From NCBI GenBank assembly GCA_004524515.1, contig SDNV01000007.1:1-45161 (forward strand): a stretch of DNA of 45,161 nucleotides, given 5' to 3'. Every line of letters starts with the position of its first letter. The first letter of the stretch is position 1. The translations under genes and the position numbers were made by a program. Positions 7,740 through 16,678 of the stretch are shown piece by piece. This DNA is from Promethearchaeota archaeon. Its GTDB lineage: Archaea; Asgardarchaeota; Lokiarchaeia; Sigynarchaeales; SOKP01. The notes under the pieces were generated by a model. The model searched no databases. It had not been told where the DNA came from and saw only the letters and a program-made list of their open reading frames with translations.

Positions 7740-8570
7740 TTACATTTTCATTAATCCTTCTAAATAGTCAATTTGTTTAGAAAAATCACATTCGATTGCA
7801 TTTTCAGGACATTTTAAATCACAAATATAACATCTATCGCAAGGTTTTATCCATTGAGGAAAAGGATCAAGAACAATAGCATCCCAAGGACAAATTTGAG
7901 AGCAGAATCCGCATTGAGTGCACTTATCTTCAATCAAATTAAATTTTGGGAACCAATCCTGAATCCCTACCCAAGACCATAATTTTGCGGATTTATTTTC
8001 TCTACTCCAAAAATCAGTTTTTTCTGGAGTATTAGGATCTAATGTTTTTTGTATAAGATTTTTACCAAAATTCTCAGCATGTCTAAGCTCTTGAATATTA
8101 GGATGCCCATAGGAAGAGGGAAGCCATCCATAGTGTCCATTTGAATTTTTTTGTCTTGCATACATTTGGTGAACATCCCATCCAATCCATCTGTCACATC
8201 CATCAATGATCTTTAATCCCTTTTTATTCAATATTTCTTTCATTTGAAAAAGAGTGCTTCCAGGATTTCCCCCGCTAGTACAAAAAAGAAACCCTTTTTT
8301 ACCATCTAATGAAGGAAAGCGTTCCAGCTCGAATAAAATATGATAGGGAGCATGGAAATAATAAACTGGAACTCCAAATCCAATTAAGTCATAATCTTTA
8401 AAAGAAAAATTTTTAAATAACTCAAGATCATCATAATATTTAGTTAAACGGATTAAATCGCATTTATTCCCATTAGTTTGGAGCCCTTGTGCTATTTTTT
8501 CAGCAATTCTTTTTGTATTTGTAGTTACAATCTGAGAATAGTAAAAAAGAACGGAATGAATTAAAGTCAT
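7740..8570 (-). CDS. EFR1-type flavodoxin-ferredoxin fusion protein
   Basis: The 276-aa protein joins an N-terminal flavodoxin-like domain (residues 1 to about 175; FYYSQIVTTNTKRIA as the FMN phosphate loop, FGVPVYYFHAP) to a C-terminal bacterial-type 2[4Fe-4S] ferredoxin (CTQCGFCSQICP and CDRCYICDLKCP). This is the layout of EFR1-family proteins, which move electrons between flavin and iron-sulfur clusters in anaerobes. It should be cytoplasmic. The partner oxidoreductase is not in the window. All eight cluster cysteines are present. The gene diverges from the CinA-type gene about 60 bp away. Confidence 0.85.
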   Translation of the reverse strand: MTLIHSVLFYYSQIVTTNTKRIAEKIAQGLQTNGNKCDLIRLTKYYDDLELFKNFSFKDYDLIGFGVPVYYFHAPYHILFELERFPSLDGKKGFLFCTSGGNPGSTLFQMKEILNKKGLKIIDGCDRWIGWDVHQMYARQKNSNGHYGWLPSSYGHPNIQELRHAENFGKNLIQKTLDPNTPEKTDFWSRENKSAKLWSWVGIQDWFPKFNLIEDKCTQCGFCSQICPWDAIVLDPFPQWIKPCDRCYICDLKCPENAIECDFSKQIDYLEGLMKM

Positions 8571-8631
8571 CTTAAATAATACAAATTGTTTAATATTATA
8601 AAATAAAAATTCTTCAACTATTTAGTAAATT

Positions 8632-9426
8632 ATGATCGTCGAACTTTTAGTAATTGGAAATGAAATTCTTATAGGAAAAACAAAAGATACCAATTCTAAT
8701 TACATGGCAAAAAGGATTACAAAATATGGGCATAAAATTAGAAGAATTACGGCAGTGGGAGATGAATTAGAGGATATCTCTAGTGCTATGAAAGAAGCAA
8801 TTAGTCGTGAGCCGGATATGATTATTACATGCGGAGGGTTAGGGCCCACATTTGATGATATGACTTTACAGGGAATTGCTCAAGCATTAAACACAGAGTT
8901 AGAACTAAACCAACTCGCTTATAATTCTATAAAGAGAAGTTATGAGGCAGCATTTAGACAAGGTGTTCTCAAATTAGATGGTATGACTAAAGAAAGGGAA
9001 AAAATGGCCTATTTACCTAAAGGTTCTACTCCATTGCCAAATAAAAGAGGAACAGCTCCCGGTGTAAAAATTAAATTATCTAAAATCTTGATTTTTTGCC
9101 TTCCAGGAGTACCGATGGAAATGAAGAGCATGTTTAAAATTGTCGTGCTTCCCATTTTAAAAGAAAAAAAAGGTAAATTCATGGAAAAAAGCTTTATTTT
9201 TACTGGGATTGGAGAAAGTCATATTGCTCCTTATGTTACTGAGGTTGAAGAGAGGTATCCCAAACTTTGGATAAAGACTCATCCAAGATTAGGGGAATTT
9301 GGAGCAGAAATTGAAGTTTCTATTACGGCATTTAATGTGGAAAATGCAGAAGAACTGGCGGACATTGCTATTGAAAAACTAAAAAAAGTGGTAATAAATC
9401 TTAAAGGAAAGATTAAACAAAACTAA
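8632..9426 (+). CDS. CinA-type molybdopterin-binding-fold protein (NMN deamidase-related)
   Basis: The 264-aa protein is a MoCF/CinA N-terminal-type domain (COG1058): GNEILIGKTKDTN, then the CGGLGPTFDD signature, LPKGSTPLPN and FCLPGVPMEM. In bacteria CinA hydrolyses ADP-ribose and, with a C-terminal domain, deamidates NMN. This archaeal form lacks the C-terminal deamidase domain, so its substrate is uncertain and probably a nucleotide. The ATG at 8632 has no clear ribosome binding site, which suits a leaderless transcript. It is followed 53 bp later by a CPBP protease gene on the same strand. Confidence 0.88.
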   Translation: MIVELLVIGNEILIGKTKDTNSNYMAKRITKYGHKIRRITAVGDELEDISSAMKEAISREPDMIITCGGLGPTFDDMTLQGIAQALNTELELNQLAYNSIKRSYEAAFRQGVLKLDGMTKEREKMAYLPKGSTPLPNKRGTAPGVKIKLSKILIFCLPGVPMEMKSMFKIVVLPILKEKKGKFMEKSFIFTGIGESHIAPYVTEVEERYPKLWIKTHPRLGEFGAEIEVSITAFNVENAEELADIAIEKLKKVVINLKGKIKQN

Positions 9427-9479
9427 GAAAGATTCATGAAGATAATAATCCTTTAAATCTTATTTTTATTAAAATATCT

Positions 9480-10208
9480 ATGGAATTTTACATTGTAAAT
9501 TTATTATATTTCATTATTACAGTTCCAATTGTATTGATCACATTTCCGTTTCTCTCAAAATTATGTAAGAATAAGAGAGATTTATCTTTAATAATATTAT
9601 TAAGCCTCTTATTGTTTACTGTTAGATTAGTCCTCATATTTTTTCAGGATACTATTGGAATTATGCCTTACTTAATTGAGGATGTTATATTTTATAGTTT
9701 ATTGATGATTTTTGGAGTTATTTTTACTATTTTTTATATGTTTAAAATTGAAAAGGTATCTTTAAAAGAAATTGGTGGAAATGTTTATGATTTTAAAAAA
9801 AGTATATTTTATGGTTTTGTTGCATACATACCTCTCCTCTGCTTACTTCCTTTAATCCAATTTCTAACTGAAATTCACGTTTCTTTTAACATTACATTAG
9901 GAAAAATTCTTGTTGCAATCGCATTTGCAGTACTCGCAGGCTTTTACGAAGAAATTATGTTTAGAGGGATAATTCAAAACCATTTCATGGAAATAACAAA
10001 GAATAATAGTCAAAAATCGATAATTTTCACATCTATAACATTTACGGCAACTCATATATTTTACTTGCCATTTGTAGGATATGGAATTTATTATCTTTTT
10101 GTATTTATTATGGGGTTATTATTAAGTTCTTTAAGAGCTAAATATGATTTGTTAGCAAGCTCTATTCTTCACGGGGGAATTGTGTTTATCTTAATTGTTT
10201 TAGTATAA
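9480..10208 (+). CDS. CPBP family intramembrane metalloprotease
   Basis: The 242-aa protein has about seven membrane helices and the CPBP (Abi/CAAX protease, Rce1-like) motifs: EE at 157-158 in FYEEIMFRG with Arg162, His192 in TATHIF, and His231 in SILHGG. These residues bind metal and cleave in the membrane plane. Eukaryotic Rce1 processes prenylated CAAX proteins; archaeal members have unknown substrates and may act on peptides or protect against toxins. It may be co-transcribed with the CinA-type gene. It is convergent with selD, and their shared 116-bp gap holds the SECIS-like element. Confidence 0.85.
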   Translation: MEFYIVNLLYFIITVPIVLITFPFLSKLCKNKRDLSLIILLSLLLFTVRLVLIFFQDTIGIMPYLIEDVIFYSLLMIFGVIFTIFYMFKIEKVSLKEIGGNVYDFKKSIFYGFVAYIPLLCLLPLIQFLTEIHVSFNITLGKILVAIAFAVLAGFYEEIMFRGIIQNHFMEITKNNSQKSIIFTSITFTATHIFYLPFVGYGIYYLFVFIMGLLLSSLRAKYDLLASSILHGGIVFILIVLV

Positions 10209-10250
10209 ACTGGGGAAATTATAAAATCTTAATACAATAGGAAGATAATT

Positions 10251-10327
10251 ATGATGCCAACGAGCAGTTGGAATTCTCAATAAGCCCCCACTTAAAAGTG
10301 TTTTAACTTATATCATAGTCATCATTA
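10251..10327 (-). promoter_or_regulatory. Candidate SECIS element in the selD 3' untranslated region
   Basis: Read on the minus strand just after the selD stop, a 5-bp helix (ATAAG, 10311-10307, with CTTAT, 10284-10280) sits directly on a 5' TGAT (10315-10312) facing a 3' TGAG (10279-10276). That gives tandem G-A/A-G pairs like the quartet of eukaryotic SECIS. Above it is an unpaired AAAA run (10304-10301) and a capping hairpin (CACT/AGTG), similar to a form-2 SECIS. An outer ATGATG/CATCAT helix (10325-10320 with 10256-10251) and a CCAAC/GTTGG hairpin (10271-10257) complete the fold. It would recruit SelB-type factors so that the TGA at codon 18 is read as selenocysteine. Folded by eye. Confidence 0.55.
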
Positions 10328-11353
10328 AATTTGAGTAACCTCAAGATATTTTACATTTTCGGCTATTTGTACTAGACCAGGTTCGTATGTGGCGATAGTT
10401 CCTATGATCCAATTACTAATTCCATTGCTGGTTAATGTATTTGAAAAATCTTCTAACTTGTGAGGATCAACTGCCATAAGCATTCCTCCCGCAGTTTCAT
10501 GACATTGACAGTTATCAAAAGCATAACCTAAGTCTTCAGAGAGCTGTTTTGCTAGATTAATATAGGGAATAGTTTCGATAAGCGCTGAGAGTTCTGAATT
10601 TTGCAACATTTCTTGGGTATGCCCGGCAAGCCCAAATCCTGTGACATCTGTCATAGCATGAACAAATGAGAAATCTTTATAGGAGTGTATTGTTTTTACA
10701 ACGTTTTGATTCGGTGTTGTCATGATTTCAATTGCCAATTTAATTGATGCTTTTAATTCGCTAATAGAATATTCGTCGAGCATTTCAGGCATGTCTTTCA
10801 AAATACGATAAGCAGCCATTACTCCTTGCAGTCCTATTGGTTTGGTTAAAATCAGTTTATCACCCTTTTTTACCCCGGTTTTACGAATTAATTTATCTTT
10901 GTGTAAAAATCCAGAAGCTTCTCCTCCGATTAATGGCCATTCACAATAAATTGTATGACCTCCGACAATTTGAGATTCTATTTTTTTTTCCATAAAATTT
11001 TTTATTCCTTGGAGGATACCTTCAGAAACCTCATCGGGAGTTATTGTTTGAACAGCTAGAAAAACTAACATACCGGATATTTCAGGAACATTCATAGCAA
11101 ACACATCATTAGTGACATTACAGGCTGCTATCTCTCCCATTATTTCTGGTTCATCAACTATGGGTGTAAAAATATCTAAATTCTTTACTAATACTAGTTC
11201 ACTATTTGGGATCGGCAATACAGCAGCATCTTCAATATCTCCAATTAATCCAACTCTAGTTAAAAGATTTTCCAAGTTATTAGGACCCAGTTTACAAGAT
11301 CATCCGTGTATTTTTACTTGTTGAGTTAATCTATATTGTGTATTTTTTTCCAT
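10325..11353 (-). CDS. selD: Selenophosphate synthetase with in-frame TGA-encoded selenocysteine
   Basis: SelD makes selenophosphate from selenide and ATP for selenocysteine synthesis. The true frame runs from ATG 11353 (behind a GAGGTGA ribosome site) through an in-frame TGA at 11302-11300 to TAA at 10325, giving 342 aa. The residues around the TGA read HG-U-SCKLG, and E. coli SelD has its catalytic Cys17 and Lys20 in the same place, so TGA is selenocysteine (residue 18) with Lys at 21. Downstream are EDAAVL, TNDVFAM and GGHTIYCEWPLIGGEASG, typical of SelD. Taking the Leu codon TTG at 11275 as the start would remove the active site. It is the last gene of a selenium operon (YedE-like, 122-aa protein, selD). 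Confidence 0.93.
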
Positions 11354-11383
11354 TTTCACCTCACATCCTTAATTATTGTTAAA

Positions 11384-11752
11384 TTAGAAATAGTCAATAT
11401 AATTTGTTTTAGTTCTTAATTTTTTTTTTAATTTTTTCAAAATCTTATTACTTTCTTGTCGTGTAATATTAAAATTGACTTGATCGGACCCATCTACTGA
11501 AATTCCTCCTTTTATGTGGATTCCAAGCTGACATTCAATGCATTCAACATTTGAATCATTAAGATATGATGAGATTAATGTTAAAAAATTATCACCATAA
11601 AATAATGATCGAATCGGTTTTTTTTCATGTTTAAAATAAAGGAAAAAAAACTTAGAATGATTAGTAGAAAAAACTACATAATCCCTATTATGATGTGTAA
11701 AGTTCAAATGAATTTCATTTATTGTGCCAACTGCTAACAATCCTGTTGCCAT
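11384..11752 (-). CDS. Unknown 122-aa protein in selenium operon
   Basis: I do not recognise this protein. It begins with a beta-rich half (LLAVGTINEIHLNF, DYVVFSTNHSKFFFLYF), has an ECIEC pair near residue 76, and ends in a strongly basic tail (LKKLKKKLRTK). The gene starts 3 bp after the YedE-like stop and ends 30 bp before selD starts, all on one strand, so the three are almost certainly co-transcribed. By context it may handle or carry selenium, or bind RNA through its basic end. It does not look like the short DUF3343 or YedF-type carriers that often accompany YedE. Confidence 0.7.
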   Translation of the reverse strand: MATGLLAVGTINEIHLNFTHHNRDYVVFSTNHSKFFFLYFKHEKKPIRSLFYGDNFLTLISSYLNDSNVECIECQLGIHIKGGISVDGSDQVNFNITRQESNKILKKLKKKLRTKTNYIDYF

Positions 11753-11755
11753 TTT

Positions 11756-12274
11756 TTAACCAACTCTCTCCATTTTATATAGTAATAATTGAACACCTAC
11801 AAAAACGCCTCCTGCCATAGAAAATATTCCAATCAAAGCAACTAAATCACCATATCCAAATCGTAATGCTGCTCTGTATGGACAACCACCTAGTAAAAGA
11901 GCAAAGCAGAGGACTAGAATCCCGCCTAAAAAATATATCAGGTAAGTTAAAGGAGGGCTTTTTTTAATCTTAAATTCTTTATTCCTTTTTGCAGCAGCAA
12001 AACCCCCAATAAATACTCCAACGATACTTAGTACGGGAAGGATTGCCAAACTAGCAATGGGCGCCAATCCCAAAACCGATTTACCCGCAATGTCATTAAT
12101 AATATCATTAATCAGATCACGCGTGTGACATGCGACACAGAAACCATAGGCTTCTGGTCCACCGACACTTATTAATAGAGCTTGACTAAGTGCCGCTAAG
12201 ATACCGATAACAAAACCTAAAAATGCGGGTATCTTAATTATTTTTGATATCTTTTCTTCTACTTTATCAGTCAT
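11756..12274 (-). CDS. YedE/YeeE-family membrane transporter, selenium-associated
   Basis: The 172-aa protein has about five membrane helices. It carries a Cys pair in FCVACHTRD (Cys46, Cys49) and a GGCPYR motif (Cys131), which are marks of the YeeE/YedE family that moves thiosulfate or related sulfur/selenium species. YedE members often sit beside selD and are thought to import selenium compounds, as here. It is a half-size member, whereas many YedE proteins are a tandem of two such units. It is the first gene of the operon with the 122-aa unknown and selD. Confidence 0.8.
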   Translation of the reverse strand: MTDKVEEKISKIIKIPAFLGFVIGILAALSQALLISVGGPEAYGFCVACHTRDLINDIINDIAGKSVLGLAPIASLAILPVLSIVGVFIGGFAAAKRNKEFKIKKSPPLTYLIYFLGGILVLCFALLLGGCPYRAALRFGYGDLVALIGIFSMAGGVFVGVQLLLYKMERVG

Positions 12275-12490
12275 TTTTTTTTACTTATTTATTTTAAATA
12301 ATAGTATAAGATTTGGTGAAAATTGAAATTAATAATTATATAAAAATATATGGGGAAAATCGATTCTAGTTATGAAAGTTTTCGATAGATAAAAAATTTA
12401 TTTTTTTTATTAAAAATAAATTAATTAATTCATCTCTTTATCGAATTTAAGAAAAATTAGTGAAACAAGAGTCAAATACAATTAGTGGTT

Positions 12491-15430
12491 TTATGGGAGA
12501 AGAAGATTAATTTTTTTGGTCATTTTTCTTTGAATATCAAAAGGATCCCTATAATACACTTTGAGGTTAATTTCGTCGGCGCTTGGATCTAATGAATTTT
12601 TTCTAATGCTTCTGTCAATCTTTAACACATAATTAAACTTGAATACATTTCCGGTTTTCAATTCTGATATGTGAAGATATTTAGGAAAACTTTCTTTATG
12701 CAAAAATACAAGATAATTCGGAAATTTCAAGGAAATTTGTAGATCTTTATAATTATAATTAGATGGATTGTTCAGTTTAAAATTTAAATATATCTTATTT
12801 CCTATAGTTTTAATATTTTTAAAAAATAAGAGATCTTGTTGATCTTGGATATATTCTTCTACCACTCTTGAAAAAAGAGTATCACTTATGATTTTTGCTT
12901 TGAGTTTATTATGTTTAATAAATTTCAGAATGAACTCTTTCAAATTTTCGTCTTTTATCCCGGTATAAGAGGAAAGTAAATCCAGTTTAATAGGATTCAT
13001 TATCTTTAAATAATATTTAACCTGAGTAAGAATTGATTTTTCTTCTATTTTTTTATTAAAGTATTTTAATTTATTAACAAGGAGCTCTTTGGAGTCAGTC
13101 CATTTATCAAGGTAAGGTCTAACAAAACGATTAAACAAGTTATTATCTAATCGTTCTTTTCCAATAATGGTTTCTAGCTGGTTCTCAGTTTCATTAATGA
13201 AAGTTTGTATTTGTGTAGATTTTACATCTATTAGCTTTTTAACATTTGAAAATTCCTTTTTTTTGATAAGAAAAATCAATTTGGATTGAAATTCTTCAAA
13301 ATTGTCGTTAAATTTTCTTATTACTTCAATGCCGTGTGATATAAGTGAAACAATATGACCCTGCAGAATCTGAATTGCTATCTCATTATTTACTGCGCTA
13401 GTACCTGCTGATATTTTAGGAGCATTCTCAACTTCAAAATAACCGTCAGCAATTGTATCTTTAACAACTTTAATCTGTCTATCGAAATCATTTAGATATT
13501 TTTGAACTTCAATTTTAGTAGCAATCCATTTACGTATCAATTCTCTAAAAATATCATCAAATTCTAAATTATGAATTAATAAGTCTCTAATGTCCATATC
13601 CAACTTAAACATGTTCTTTCTGATTTGAGTAATGTAGGCAAATTTTTCATCGGTAATTTCTTCATTCTCTATGTTTAAATTAGAAATATCATTGTCCATC
13701 GTGAAATTCACACCATTGCTCTTAAGATAATCAAATTGAGCACTTAAAATATCTATCCTATCATCTAATATATTGATTTTATTTTCTAAAGAGGACCTGA
13801 AATTTTCTTTTTGCTCCTCACATATCTCAGAGATGAAACCTTTTATAATACTTAACTCATCTATTATTTGGACTTTAGTTTCTTCCCATTCTTCCAAAAG
13901 ATCAAAAGCTAATCTTTTATATTCAAATCGATTAATAATATTATTGAATTTTTTTATCTCCTTTAAAATTTCATCATATCTTCTATTTAACTGGATTTCC
14001 GTTTCATTAAATTTGAAATCTTCTATATATGAATTTAATACATTTCTAAACTGGGCAGGTTTTTTTTGAAATTCTATGATCTTTTCATGAAATGAGGATA
14101 ATTCATTATCTATCCTTTCAATATTTTTATCTATATCCTTAAAACTAGTTTTTATTCTTCCAAGGTTGAGAATTAACTCCTGCTTTACTTCATAATCTCT
14201 TTCTTTTGATAATGCTTTATCAAGTTCTATTGCTATCCAGACTGCTAATTTTTGATTTTTAAGAATAAAACAGATGTTACTTAATAGAATAATTGTCTTT
14301 TTTCTTTCTCTCCAATACTTTGATTCTAAACCATAAAGAATTTTAATAATTTCATTTTCAATTTCTATCTGGTACTCTTCAAATAATCTTTTAAACACTA
14401 AGGCTATTGCTTCTCTCACGTTTTCGGAGGGATGTTCTAATTCTTCAAAAATATAAGGAAAGATTTCATCGATATGAGTTTGACCAAGATGATATAGTGC
14501 ATTAATTAAATTATTCCTAAGGTCAAAATCACGAGTATCTAAGGAATTTATTATATTTGACCAGATTTGATCAAAATTATTCTGAGCAATATTTACTAAA
14601 GCTTCAATAACTTTTAATTGAATTCTATAATCATTTTCATTTAAGAGTTTAATTAATTTAGGTATAATTGGGATAATTTCAGATGATTTCTCCTTTCCAA
14701 TTTCTCCAAATAACCAAATTATTAATTCTTTCACTCTTGCTTTTTCATTGTAAAGAAGATTAAGTAGAACATAAAAAATTTTATCTTTAGAAAGAAAATA
14801 AGTACCCAAAATCTTTAAGAGGTCCCCAGCAGCTCTCGCAACATCATCATCATCATCTCTTAGACTTACTATAACCATTGATAATAATGGCTCAAGGTCC
14901 CTGATTTTAGTAAAATCTTGATTTAAAATTTTTTTAATTGTTTTAATTACATGGAATTTAACTTTCCAATCGTTTTCCATTAATTTCTCATTAAATTCTT
15001 CAATTAAATCCCTCAGTTCTTCTTTATCAATGTGTAAAGACAGAATAAGATTCCCCATTAATTTCACAGTGATGCGTCGAACAGAGACATCATGATCATA
15101 CAACCTAGTCCTAATTTTGTTTAATAAATCTAATAGTAAATTCGGACGAAACATTGAAATTTGATATAAAATTTCGATGGAGACTAATCTTATCCAAGAA
15201 TCAGAATCAGTAATAAATTTTTCAATATTTTTAATAGTTTTTAAAGAAATTGAGGGATCTTTGTCGCAAACCAAACTTAAAAGACTCAAACTTTTATATA
15301 TTAACTCTTTATTTGATTCCGTTGTTAAAATCTTGAAGATTTCCTCAGCAGCTTTTTCATGTAAGCCTGCTAGAATCATTTTTTCGATTAATTTAGTATC
15401 GAAAGTTTGAGTTGTCACAGTGTAAGACAC
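12491..15430 (-). CDS. Large HEAT-repeat/coiled-coil protein with C-terminal beta domain
   Basis: This 979-aa protein has four zones. Residues 1 to about 420 are HEAT repeats (VSVRRITVKLMGNL, DDVARAAGDLLKILG, ENVREAIALVFKRLF). Residues about 420-790 are long coiled coils. Residues about 800-866 look like a winged helix (IKLDLLSSYTGIKDENLKEF). Residues about 867-979 are beta-rich, with alternating hydrophobic strands like an immunoglobulin-type appendage. HEAT trunk, linker and beta appendage is the layout of eukaryotic adaptin/coatomer large subunits, and the winged helix resembles those ending PCI proteins. This may be a trafficking or scaffold protein, but the match is architectural only. 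The transcript is monocistronic, with about 215 bp and 200 bp gaps on either side. Confidence 0.6.
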   Translation of the reverse strand: MSYTVTTQTFDTKLIEKMILAGLHEKAAEEIFKILTTESNKELIYKSLSLLSLVCDKDPSISLKTIKNIEKFITDSDSWIRLVSIEILYQISMFRPNLLLDLLNKIRTRLYDHDVSVRRITVKLMGNLILSLHIDKEELRDLIEEFNEKLMENDWKVKFHVIKTIKKILNQDFTKIRDLEPLLSMVIVSLRDDDDDVARAAGDLLKILGTYFLSKDKIFYVLLNLLYNEKARVKELIIWLFGEIGKEKSSEIIPIIPKLIKLLNENDYRIQLKVIEALVNIAQNNFDQIWSNIINSLDTRDFDLRNNLINALYHLGQTHIDEIFPYIFEELEHPSENVREAIALVFKRLFEEYQIEIENEIIKILYGLESKYWRERKKTIILLSNICFILKNQKLAVWIAIELDKALSKERDYEVKQELILNLGRIKTSFKDIDKNIERIDNELSSFHEKIIEFQKKPAQFRNVLNSYIEDFKFNETEIQLNRRYDEILKEIKKFNNIINRFEYKRLAFDLLEEWEETKVQIIDELSIIKGFISEICEEQKENFRSSLENKINILDDRIDILSAQFDYLKSNGVNFTMDNDISNLNIENEEITDEKFAYITQIRKNMFKLDMDIRDLLIHNLEFDDIFRELIRKWIATKIEVQKYLNDFDRQIKVVKDTIADGYFEVENAPKISAGTSAVNNEIAIQILQGHIVSLISHGIEVIRKFNDNFEEFQSKLIFLIKKKEFSNVKKLIDVKSTQIQTFINETENQLETIIGKERLDNNLFNRFVRPYLDKWTDSKELLVNKLKYFNKKIEEKSILTQVKYYLKIMNPIKLDLLSSYTGIKDENLKEFILKFIKHNKLKAKIISDTLFSRVVEEYIQDQQDLLFFKNIKTIGNKIYLNFKLNNPSNYNYKDLQISLKFPNYLVFLHKESFPKYLHISELKTGNVFKFNYVLKIDRSIRKNSLDPSADEINLKVYYRDPFDIQRKMTKKINLLLP

Positions 15431-15574
15431 ACATCTTATATTTTTTAAATTATAATACCAAAAATATCTTCGATAAAAACATATAAATATCTTTTTATAT
15501 TTTTATTTGAAATTTTTCTAGTATGATAAGCAATTCTTATTTATATTCAAAGTCAAGTCATCAAAAAAATGGTT

Positions 15575-15625
15575 TTATACCTTTTTCAGGTATAATAAAA
15601 AAATAAAGTAAAAATAAAAAAACGA
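15575..15625 (-). terminator. Probable transcription terminator after the hydratase genes
   Basis: Downstream of the MaoC-type stop codon on the minus strand there are several T-runs (about 15625-15597). A 7-bp hairpin (TTATACC/GGTATAA, arms at 15589-15595 and 15575-15581) then precedes another T-run. Archaeal termination mainly uses T-runs, so the end of transcription probably lies here. The hairpin may be incidental. Confidence 0.4.
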
Positions 15626-15630
15626 GACGT

Positions 15631-16179
15631 TTATTCATTTAATTCAATGATAGCTGTACCGGGTGTAGCAACTCTTTCTCGATATGTTAAAATGCCCTCC
15701 TCAACTTCTTTGGTTTTAACTAATCCTCGTTCAACATCCTTATCCGTAACATACCCCCTCTCGCCAGCCTCAAATTGTTTTACAATATTTCCATCTTTAT
15801 CTTTTATGTCAACATAAGTAAAGGTTGTTTGAGTCACATCAAAATATACTCGTTTTCCTTCAATCTTAGTAATCTTTGCTTCTGTAACGAGTAGGTCTCC
15901 ACATCTGACCATTCCACGCATCTCCACGTCAGTCTCAATTAGTTTTCCGTATTTTCCGTATTCTAAGAAATCCTCGAATAATTTGGTAATAAAACCATAT
16001 GAAAATAATCCATGAGCAATTATCCCTTTAAGTCCTGCCTTTTCAGCTACCTTATCATTGGTATGAATAGGATTAGTATCTCCACTCCATTTAGCATAAT
16101 CTCTTAAAAGCTCTCGATTGATTTGATCAAACTCATCCTTAATAACTTGTCCTATTTTTAAATCTGCTATCTTTACCAT
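15631..16179 (-). CDS. MaoC-like hot-dog dehydratase/hydratase subunit
   Basis: The 182-aa protein has a MaoC/(R)-enoyl-CoA hydratase fold with the signature GDTNPIHTND (catalytic Asp and His in D-x4-H) at about residues 34-43, followed by AHGLFSYGF. Such enzymes add water to 2-enoyl-CoA or remove it from (R)-3-hydroxyacyl-CoA. The gene starts 1 bp after the stop of the upstream hot-dog gene, so the two are translationally linked and probably form a heterodimer. A C-terminal extension of about 50 residues follows the core. The role could lie in fatty-acid or polyhydroxy-acid metabolism; the substrate cannot be told. Confidence 0.82.
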   Translation of the reverse strand: MVKIADLKIGQVIKDEFDQINRELLRDYAKWSGDTNPIHTNDKVAEKAGLKGIIAHGLFSYGFITKLFEDFLEYGKYGKLIETDVEMRGMVRCGDLLVTEAKITKIEGKRVYFDVTQTTFTYVDIKDKDGNIVKQFEAGERGYVTDKDVERGLVKTKEVEEGILTYRERVATPGTAIIELNE

Positions 16180-16180
16180 T

Positions 16181-16678
16181 TTAATAACCTCCTGGCCTAA
16201 TGGCCGCTGTAACTACAGGTTTACATACCAACTCATTATTTTGATTCCTTACTTCAACAATTAATTGAGCAAATAAAATCATATTTTCTTCTACCAACCA
16301 AACCTTGCCCCATTTTCCTGTTGCTGTGAGTCTATCTCCAGGCCTAATATCAACACATCCATCCCAGTTATATTTTTGACTTGCATGTAATAGTTTACCA
16401 AGGTTTAGGATAAAATCGCGTTCTTTTCCATCTTGCTCTAATTTCATGCCGAGGAGTAATGTATAAAGAGATTTTATAGTGTAATGGTTTGCAAAGGCAT
16501 GACATGCTATTACCTCATCTTCTGAACCTACATATTTGGGATCTGTGATTCCAAATACTTTTGCAAAATTAACTAATGCTTTATATCTAACTGTGAGAGA
16601 ATGAGAACCCGGTATTTCTTTTCCTGAAAGATTTTCAATAAGGAATTGGGCATTCTTTTTCATTTCTGCTTCATCCAT
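16181..16678 (-). CDS. FAS1-type hot-dog dehydratase partner subunit
   Basis: The 165-aa protein resembles the N-terminal-type hot-dog domain (FAS1-like dehydratase): LTVRYKALVNFAKVFGITDPKY, then a late GDRLTATGKWGKVW strand pair. It lacks the D-x4-H catalytic motif that its downstream partner has. This is the usual split in two-subunit hydratases such as mycobacterial HadAB, where one subunit binds substrate and the other catalyses. The 1-bp spacing to the MaoC-type gene supports a complex. The ATG at 16678 is preceded by AT-rich sequence with no clear ribosome site. Confidence 0.75.
   Translation of the reverse strand: MDEAEMKKNAQFLIENLSGKEIPGSHSLTVRYKALVNFAKVFGITDPKYVGSEDEVIACHAFANHYTIKSLYTLLLGMKLEQDGKERDFILNLGKLLHASQKYNWDGCVDIRPGDRLTATGKWGKVWLVEENMILFAQLIVEVRNQNNELVCKPVVTAAIRPGGY

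Noticed and set aside
10320..10326. ATGATGA on the minus strand as a box C of a C/D guide RNA after selD
   Set aside because: No CTGA box D follows at the right distance, and the bases fit better into the SECIS-like fold.
11112..11324. Plus-strand 70-codon frame opposite the selD start
   Set aside because: It is antisense to the Sec-containing N-terminus of selD and shows no protein-like pattern.
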